From assembly GCA_944349635.1 (NCBI GenBank), contig CALVNH010000001.1, positions 462,385-526,384 of the forward strand: a stretch of 64,000 bases of DNA, written 5' to 3'. Below, one piece after another: positions 59,125-64,000 of this stretch. The position numbers were made by a program, and so were the translations under genes. Source of the DNA: an uncultured Clostridia bacterium (lineage in GTDB: Bacteria; Bacillota; Clostridia; Christensenellales; CAG-917). A model generated the notes under the pieces. That model ran no database searches and was not told the DNA's origin. It saw nothing but the letters and a program-made list of their open reading frames with translations. How positions within the stretch are numbered: position 1 is the stretch's first letter; every line of letters begins with the position of its first letter.

Positions 59125-59832
59125 TCAATCGGACGCTTTTTTTCTTTCGTAGGCGGGGACGGAACGGAATCGGCGGAAGGCTATTTGCGCGTCTGCAAAA
59201 ACGAAAAGACGTCCCAAACCGTAAAACGCCGCCGCCATAACGGGTACCACCGCCGCCACCCATGCGCCGATTATATCGACGTCGATGAAGGGGTACGGGT
59301 AACGCGTCGTGCCGTAAAGAGGCGCGCCGACTTCTGCTCTCACGAAGATGAACACGGCGTAAATTGCGGGATACAACAGCCACGCGAACGCCGCGGAACG
59401 GGCAGTTCTGCCGTGCGGCAAAAAGACAATCCAGTCTATGATGGCGAAAATCGGCACTACGCCGTGCACGATATAGTTTGCGGCGTTCAACGCCGCACCG
59501 GAACTTGAACCGCTCATCTGGAAATTCTGCCACGAAAGCATTGTCCAGTATACGACGAAGGTTATGGTTATGTAGAAAGTCAGCGCGAGTTGAAAAGAGC
59601 AGTTGAGATGTGCGGCTTCGCCTTTGGTTCCGTCACGCGCTATTTGAACGGCTGTCATGACGGTAAGCACGCAGAACATCGCGACGATGAAAAGGTTGGT
59701 CTGCATCGTAAAGTAAATTATCATCGATTTGCCCATCGAAGTGGTGAACATAATCGCGCTGCCCGTCACGCCTACGATAAGCCCTGCAATACGCCAGACA
59801 AGCGCAAAAATTCTGTTGTTTGAAATAATCAT
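59125..59832 (-). CDS. Pr6Pr-type integral membrane protein
   Basis: Encodes 235 residues with six hydrophobic helices. The pattern FTTSMGKSMIIYFTMQTNLFIVAMF, the invariant-looking His in NYIVHGVVPIFAIIDWIVFLPHG and YPFIDVDIIGAWVA match the Pr6Pr family (related to the FAR-17a/AIG1 clan). Its function in bacteria is unknown. ATG 59832 follows AAGGAGAAAG; a longer in-frame stretch upstream is unlikely. It has no operon partner. Confidence 0.75.
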   Translation of the reverse strand: MIISNNRIFALVWRIAGLIVGVTGSAIMFTTSMGKSMIIYFTMQTNLFIVAMFCVLTVMTAVQIARDGTKGEAAHLNCSFQLALTFYITITFVVYWTMLSWQNFQMSGSSSGAALNAANYIVHGVVPIFAIIDWIVFLPHGRTARSAAFAWLLYPAIYAVFIFVRAEVGAPLYGTTRYPYPFIDVDIIGAWVAAVVPVMAAAFYGLGRLFVFADAQIAFRRFRSVPAYERKKASD

Positions 59833-59935
59833 GGCTTTCTCCTTAACCTTTAAAATTATACCACACTCGCGCGCACATTTCAACAACGGTGTTTCCGACG
59901 CAGAAAATAGCATTTCGGCGCAAGGCGGTTTTAAT

Positions 59936-59964
59936 AAAAAGCCCGCAAAAGATTTGCGGACTTT
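59936..59964 (-). terminator. Terminator of the 270-residue lipoprotein gene
   Basis: On the minus strand AAAGTCCGCAA pairs with TTGCGGGCTTT (one G-T pair), followed by TTT, about 35 bases past the stop. Confidence 0.75.
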
Positions 59965-59997
59965 GGTTTGACGGGTTGTCATGCTTTTTTGAAACCG

Positions 59998-60810
59998 TCA
60001 ATCGACGGCAAACACGCGGTCGAGAATGCTGTCTGCCTGCGGGATTACTCCGCAGCCGACGAAGACGTCGTTCTTGCGACAGTCCCTGCCGTGGAAAGCG
60101 GCGAAAACGTCCTTTGCTTTCTGTACCGTGACATAGAAAACCTTGTAGTATTCTCCGCTGTTTTGTTTCCTTGCCTCAAATCCGTATCTTGCATTGAGGA
60201 AAATAAATTCTTCCTCTCCGTCGATTCCCGTGAGGTCGTTTCCCGACAAATCCGTAACGGCAAAGCCTTCGGTGATGAATTGGGCTTTTATTCTTTCGTA
60301 TTTCTGCAAGCGCTCCGTGTCGATGATGTTTTGCAACAATTCGTGGACGGCTGCGGCGTCCTGCTCGGCGGACTCCGCTATGACGCGCGAACCCGTGAGG
60401 GAAGAAAAATTGGTCCACTCTTGTTTGTGATATCCTTTGTGTTGTTCGCCCAGTGAGTCGGTGCGTGTTTTTGTGGTGCCCAACGCGTACGAAACGGTTT
60501 TCTCTTCCTTCCTGAAAAGGAACTTCTTTTCAATCACTTTGAAAACAAACTTGTAGTCGTATTCGAATTCCCAACCCACGATGGAAGTCTTGATGTCTTT
60601 TTCGAATTCTCCCGCGCGGAGAATTGTGTCCGCTACGAACTTTGTTTGCTCGGCGTTCAGCTCGAACTTGTAGCCGTCGGCGGCAGTAACGGAGACGGAC
60701 ACTATTTCGGAGTCCGCGTTGATTTTGTCGGACTCGCGGTTGCATGCCGTGAGAAAAACGGCACACACCGTAAATACCGCAAGCAGAGCGGTCATAAGGA
60801 TTTTTTTCAT
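59998..60810 (-). CDS. Small lipoprotein of unknown function
   Basis: Encodes 270 residues. Lipoprotein signal with lipobox LTAC and Cys23. The mature part alternates charged and aromatic residues (VGWEFEYDYKFVFKVIEKKFLFRKEEK, then KVFYVTVQKAKDVFAAFHG) and ends with a Cys pair in GRDCRKNDVFVGCG. No domain is recognised. It has its own promoter and terminator. Confidence 0.75.
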   Translation of the reverse strand: MKKILMTALLAVFTVCAVFLTACNRESDKINADSEIVSVSVTAADGYKFELNAEQTKFVADTILRAGEFEKDIKTSIVGWEFEYDYKFVFKVIEKKFLFRKEEKTVSYALGTTKTRTDSLGEQHKGYHKQEWTNFSSLTGSRVIAESAEQDAAAVHELLQNIIDTERLQKYERIKAQFITEGFAVTDLSGNDLTGIDGEEEFIFLNARYGFEARKQNSGEYYKVFYVTVQKAKDVFAAFHGRDCRKNDVFVGCGVIPQADSILDRVFAVD

Positions 60811-60864
60811 GGTGACCTCGCTTTCCTTGCGCGGGTTTCGTCGCGCCGCGCAAAGATCGATATT

Positions 60865-60893
60865 ATTGTATCATACGTTTCGGCAAAATGCAA
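60865..60893 (-). promoter_or_regulatory. Promoter of the 270-residue lipoprotein gene
   Basis: Minus-strand TTGCAT (60893-60888), 17 bases, TACAAT (60870-60865). Confidence 0.75.
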
Positions 60894-61000
60894 AGAAACA
60901 CTTTGCGTCTTTCCGCACGTCGGGAATGCGGTTGTCGCCGGGCGGGACGGAACTTGCTTTTGTCGGTGTCTTACCGTGTGGCGGAAAGCAGTTCGACAAA

Positions 61001-61030
61001 AAAAGAAAAACCCGCTTGCAGGCGGGTTTT
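61001..61030 (-). terminator. Terminator in the 320-base gap before the 551-residue membrane protein gene
   Basis: On the minus strand AAAACCCGC pairs with GCGGGTTTT around six bases, then T-rich sequence. It lies 100 bases past the stop at 61131. Between are further GCGCGC-rich repeats; the gap 60811-61130 otherwise holds only the promoter above. Confidence 0.8.
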
Positions 61031-61130
61031 GTGCGGATTGCGCAAAGTAAAGTAAATTTGTACGGGCGCGTTTGCGGGCGCGCGTGTGAGAAAAGCGCGC
61101 GGTAAAAGCGCCTTTGCGATTGCGCGGGGG

Positions 61131-62786
61131 CTATTTGCGCTTTTTCTTTACTGTGGAACGTCTGACGACGCGGTTTGCGGCTGCTGCGCCTTCTTCCTGT
61201 GTCGCGGGAGCGGCATTCTGCGTGCAGAGCGAGAGCATTTCGTTGCAGAAAGAGTTGGTCAGGGTTTCGCTTGCCGTCTTTTTGGCAAGTATGCTGAAAG
61301 ACAGATTCTCGGTGTAGGGCACCAACATGGTGAACTCTTTTGTGAAATCGTCCACATTGACGCCGTTGAAGCCCGTTTCGAGCACGCAGGCGTACTTGTT
61401 GGTTTCGTCGGCGGTCTGGGTGATGACGGTGAACTTGTCGAAAGCGGTCACGGGAGTGCCGGACAAAATCGCCGTGCGGATTGCCAGAGCGTCATAGCCG
61501 AGGCTCTCCAAAGAGGGCGTATCGCGCAGAATATCGGCGCGGATTTGCTGCCATTGCGAGATTTTGTAAGATTCCGCAATGAGCCATTTAATGACGTTTC
61601 CGGGCAGATTGCGGAGGTTGTTGAACATATACCAGAACGGACCGATGGGGAAGGTGGAGTCTTCCAGTGCCTTGTAGATGATGTTGATTTTTTCCGCCGC
61701 GTCGGGGTAAACCTTGACGGAAACCTTATACCCGTTGTGGTCGTCGTTTTCCTTGACGATGAGAATTGTTTTCGACTTATATTTGTAGACCCAGTTCAGG
61801 GTGCCGCGCTTTTTGATGCAATACACGCCTTCCAGACTTGCGACGTAATCTATGACTTCCTGCATGGTCAGCGTTTTTTCCTTATGCGGCATAAGAATGA
61901 GGTTGTCGAACTCGGCGTTGCCGATCATGTTCATCTTGATGATGTCCATATCTGACGCGCCGTACTCCTCCATTGCGCGCGCGGCGGCAGGATATTTCTT
62001 GACGACGGTGTACACCTCGCCGTCGTGCAGCCTGACGGAGTTGTAATAATTCGTGTTGGTGATTGCGGCGACTTCGTCCTCGTCTTCGGAAGGCTTTATG
62101 TTGTCGTCCGTGGAGAGGTAGGTCATGAGAAGAGAGGCGTTGTCGTTGGAAAACGCGACGACGGGAGGCGTCTCGCCGCTCTCTTCCTTTTTCTTTTGCT
62201 CGTACTTCTTGGCACCTTTGGGAGATACCAGGAAGTAGACCAGCCCCAGAATGATGGCCAGGACGACGAATATCATGTCGAACAGAAGAAACATCATGGG
62301 GTCGTCGACGACGGAGAGAACGAAAGCGGAGTCGATGTCGGAAACGTATGTTCCGAGGACGGGAGTATCGGTTCTCTGCGTTCTGAAGCCGGGTTTGTCG
62401 GTGAAGGAAATCTGTTTGGCGTCGACATATTCCACCGTGCGGAGAGATACCGTTACGGAGCCGTTTTTGTCGAAGCTCACAACGCCGACTTTGTCGCCCG
62501 CGAACAGATAGGAAGTTTCTTTGAAAACGGCGCCGTTTTTGAGGTCAAGTCCCGTTTGAGGGTCGGACAGCGCAACGCTGTATTTGCCGCCGACGTATAT
62601 GAGTCCGTTGTGCGCGGAGGCGGAGGAGAGGAAAACCACCGAAATTATGCAGACGGCGAAAGCCAGCAGAATGCATATCACGAAAGCCACCATGACTATC
62701 TTGGCGATGGCGGGGTCTTTCAGTCCGTAAGTCACTGCCAGTTTGTTGGAATTTTTCTTGTCGGATTTGTTTTTATTCTCTCCCAT
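61131..62786 (-). CDS. Membrane protein of unknown function
   Basis: Encodes 551 residues. A basic N-terminus precedes a membrane helix at about 29-54. An external domain of about 110 residues follows (GLIYVGGKYSVALSD, KVGVVSFDKNGSVTVSL), then a second helix at about 164-186. The remaining 360 residues should be cytoplasmic: a Lys/Glu linker, a segment with MPHKEKTLTMQEVIDYVASLEGVYCIKKRG, and a long C-terminal domain ending in an Ala/Arg/Lys tail. I recognise no family. ATG 62786 is the first of the frame. Confidence 0.7.
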   Translation of the reverse strand: MGENKNKSDKKNSNKLAVTYGLKDPAIAKIVMVAFVICILLAFAVCIISVVFLSSASAHNGLIYVGGKYSVALSDPQTGLDLKNGAVFKETSYLFAGDKVGVVSFDKNGSVTVSLRTVEYVDAKQISFTDKPGFRTQRTDTPVLGTYVSDIDSAFVLSVVDDPMMFLLFDMIFVVLAIILGLVYFLVSPKGAKKYEQKKKEESGETPPVVAFSNDNASLLMTYLSTDDNIKPSEDEDEVAAITNTNYYNSVRLHDGEVYTVVKKYPAAARAMEEYGASDMDIIKMNMIGNAEFDNLILMPHKEKTLTMQEVIDYVASLEGVYCIKKRGTLNWVYKYKSKTILIVKENDDHNGYKVSVKVYPDAAEKINIIYKALEDSTFPIGPFWYMFNNLRNLPGNVIKWLIAESYKISQWQQIRADILRDTPSLESLGYDALAIRTAILSGTPVTAFDKFTVITQTADETNKYACVLETGFNGVNVDDFTKEFTMLVPYTENLSFSILAKKTASETLTNSFCNEMLSLCTQNAAPATQEEGAAAANRVVRRSTVKKKRK

Positions 62787-62833
62787 AAGCCCACCGTTTC
62801 GGTATAAGTATACATATAAAATGCGTTAATTTA

Positions 62834-62862
62834 ACGATATATGAAAAAGCGGTTTTTGTCAA
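62834..62862 (-). promoter_or_regulatory. Possible promoter of the 551-residue membrane protein gene
   Basis: Minus-strand TTGACA (62862-62857), 17 bases, then a weak TATCGT (62839-62834). Confidence 0.45.
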
Positions 62863-62993
62863 TGATTGCCGTAAAATATTAAAAGAGGCGGCAAATAACC
62901 GAACGCCTGTATATTTATGTGAGAGCAAGTATCGCCAAAGCGGTTGTTTTATTAAAAAACGTTTCGGCGAAGCGTGCGGAAAAAAGTGGCGTA

Positions 62994-63022
62994 TTGCATT
63001 GTTTCGGCCGGTATGGTACAAT
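62994..63022 (+). promoter_or_regulatory. Promoter of the GspF/PilC-family gene
   Basis: TTGCAT at 62994-62999, 17 bases, TACAAT at 63017-63022, 28 bases before the start codon. Confidence 0.7.
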
Positions 63023-63050
63023 ATTCGTACTATTTCGGGAGAGTTAGAGT

Positions 63051-64000
63051 TTGCAAAAGTACACTTACAAGGCTGTTGACGCAAACGGAAAATTCGTCAA
63101 AGGGACGGTTGTTGTCGCGGACGACAAATCTTTCAGGGATTTGTTGCACGAGCAGAGCCTGAAATGCTATGACTACCGCATAGTCAACAAAGCCAAACAA
63201 GCCAAATACAAGCCGCTCAAAGTGGGGGAACTGATTGCTTTCAGCAGGCAGTTGTCGTCCATGTTGTCGTCCGGTCTCGATTTGAGCATGAGCCTGAAAA
63301 TGCTTTACGAGAGGACGGAAAAGAACAAAAAACACCTCAAAACCGTGCTTGCCGCATTGTATGAGGGTATTCAGAAGGGCGAATCCCTTGCCGCGGCGAT
63401 GGCGACGATGGAAAACACTTTCCCTTCTCTTTACATAAGCATGATGAAATCCGGCGAGATGAACGGCAAAATCGACGAATCGCTGGTGACGCTTGCGGAT
63501 TATTTCGAGAAGGAGCACAAACAGCGCAACCAGATAAAGAGCGCGATGAGCTATCCGATTATTCTCCTCGTGATATGTCTTCTCGTCGTCGTACTGATGT
63601 CGGTGGTGGTGTTGCCGCGTATGGTGGATATGCTGCCCGAGGGCACCGAAATGCCCGTGCCGACGGCGATACTCATGGGCTTGAAAGATTTTGTGGTGAA
63701 CAACTGGTTCGTAGTGCTGATTGTCGTTGCAATTCTGATAGTCGTTCTTCCGATAATTTTCAAAATTCCCGCGGTTGCGAAATTCACCGGTATGATGAAA
63801 ACCCGCTTGCCCGTCATAGGGAAGTTGCGCAAGATGCTTTACACCGCAACTTTCGCACGTTCCCTGTCCACGCTTTACGCAACGGGGATTCCGCTGCTCG
63901 ACGCCATTTCCATGGGCGCCGAGATTCTCGACAACAAACACATCGAAATGCAAATAAGAGAGGCTGTGGTTTCGATTAGGAAGGGCAGCTCCATTGCGGA
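63051..64000 (+). CDS. Type II secretion / type IV pilus inner-membrane protein, GspF/PilC family (3' end outside window)
   Basis: At least 316 residues are present. The first GspF domain spans about 60-190 with LIAFSRQLSSMLSSGLDLSM, GIQKGESLAAAM and MMKSGEMNGKIDESL. Membrane helices follow at about 165-187 and 218-240, and the second GspF domain starts with FARSLSTLYATGIPLLDAI. The start must be TTG 63051: an in-frame TAG lies at 63045-63047 and no ATG or GTG occurs early in frame. GGGAGA is 8 bases upstream. It would anchor a pilus or competence pseudopilus assembly platform. Confidence 0.88.
   Translation, partial: MQKYTYKAVDANGKFVKGTVVVADDKSFRDLLHEQSLKCYDYRIVNKAKQAKYKPLKVGELIAFSRQLSSMLSSGLDLSMSLKMLYERTEKNKKHLKTVLAALYEGIQKGESLAAAMATMENTFPSLYISMMKSGEMNGKIDESLVTLADYFEKEHKQRNQIKSAMSYPIILLVICLLVVVLMSVVVLPRMVDMLPEGTEMPVPTAILMGLKDFVVNNWFVVLIVVAILIVVLPIIFKIPAVAKFTGMMKTRLPVIGKLRKMLYTATFARSLSTLYATGIPLLDAISMGAEILDNKHIEMQIREAVVSIRKGSSIA

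Noticed and set aside
1-64000. CRISPR arrays, rRNA genes and insertion sequences
   Set aside because: No regularly spaced repeat-spacer array, no rRNA core sequence and no transposase were seen.

Overview
The window looks like part of a chromosome from a spore-lineage Firmicute of class Clostridia, probably an anaerobic fermenter. The signs are a rpmH-rnpA-yidD-yidC-jag-mnmE-mnmG block, Veg, a SipL-like SPOCS/LysM protein, a SpoIIE-type phosphatase, Rex, AdhE, and putatively active and sensory [FeFe]-hydrogenases. Many lipoproteins carry short LxAC lipoboxes. Promoters are close to TTGACA, 17 bases, TATAAT. An uncultured gut lineage such as Christensenellales would fit, but that placement is inference. 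No dnaA lies beside rpmH; the gene upstream is argS.

Layout. 1-6680: end of argS, then the ribosome/tRNA-modification/membrane-insertion operon. 6681-7299: a convergent gap holding a candidate small RNA on the minus strand. 7300-12638: trxB (minus) and asnS-asnA-aspS. 12769-20638: two large lipoproteins, a reductase, and a membrane pseudopeptidase paired with a PfoR-like permease. 20730-30726: an M1-type peptidase lipoprotein, a PRC-barrel protein, a DnaA-box cluster, a CwlD-like amidase, radC, gltX, an anchored subtilase, veg and a SipL-like gene. 30853-38536: two paralogous proteins of unknown function flanking a two-component system, then rocD, bioY and a TetR-type regulator.

38730-47139: a translationally coupled aromatic operon (aroF, tyrA, aroB, aroA, aroC, pheA, aroE-aroK fusion, aroQ) that covers the whole route from DAHP synthase through chorismate to the Phe and Tyr precursors. 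In front of it lies an unlisted 27-codon leader peptide with six Phe and four Tyr codons. Pause, antiterminator and terminator hairpins follow in the arrangement expected for ribosome-mediated attenuation. 47198-56042: a redox cluster on the minus strand, rex-adhE-kinase-ferredoxin-sensory hydrogenase-phosphatase-hydrogenase.

56287-58890: a tRNA-Arg(ACG) gene split by a 2.5-kb AT-rich element. Its 5' half is at the left end and its 3' half at the right end, with the anticodon-loop sequence CTACGGA duplicated at both junctions. The element carries an intact tRNA-Arg(ACG), repeats that could be integrase arm sites, a 19-base inverted repeat and one lipoprotein gene, but no recognisable integrase. 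58891-64000: a Pr6Pr-type membrane protein, a small lipoprotein, an unrecognised membrane protein and the start of a GspF/PilC-family gene. All calls come from reading the sequence; no database search was possible.
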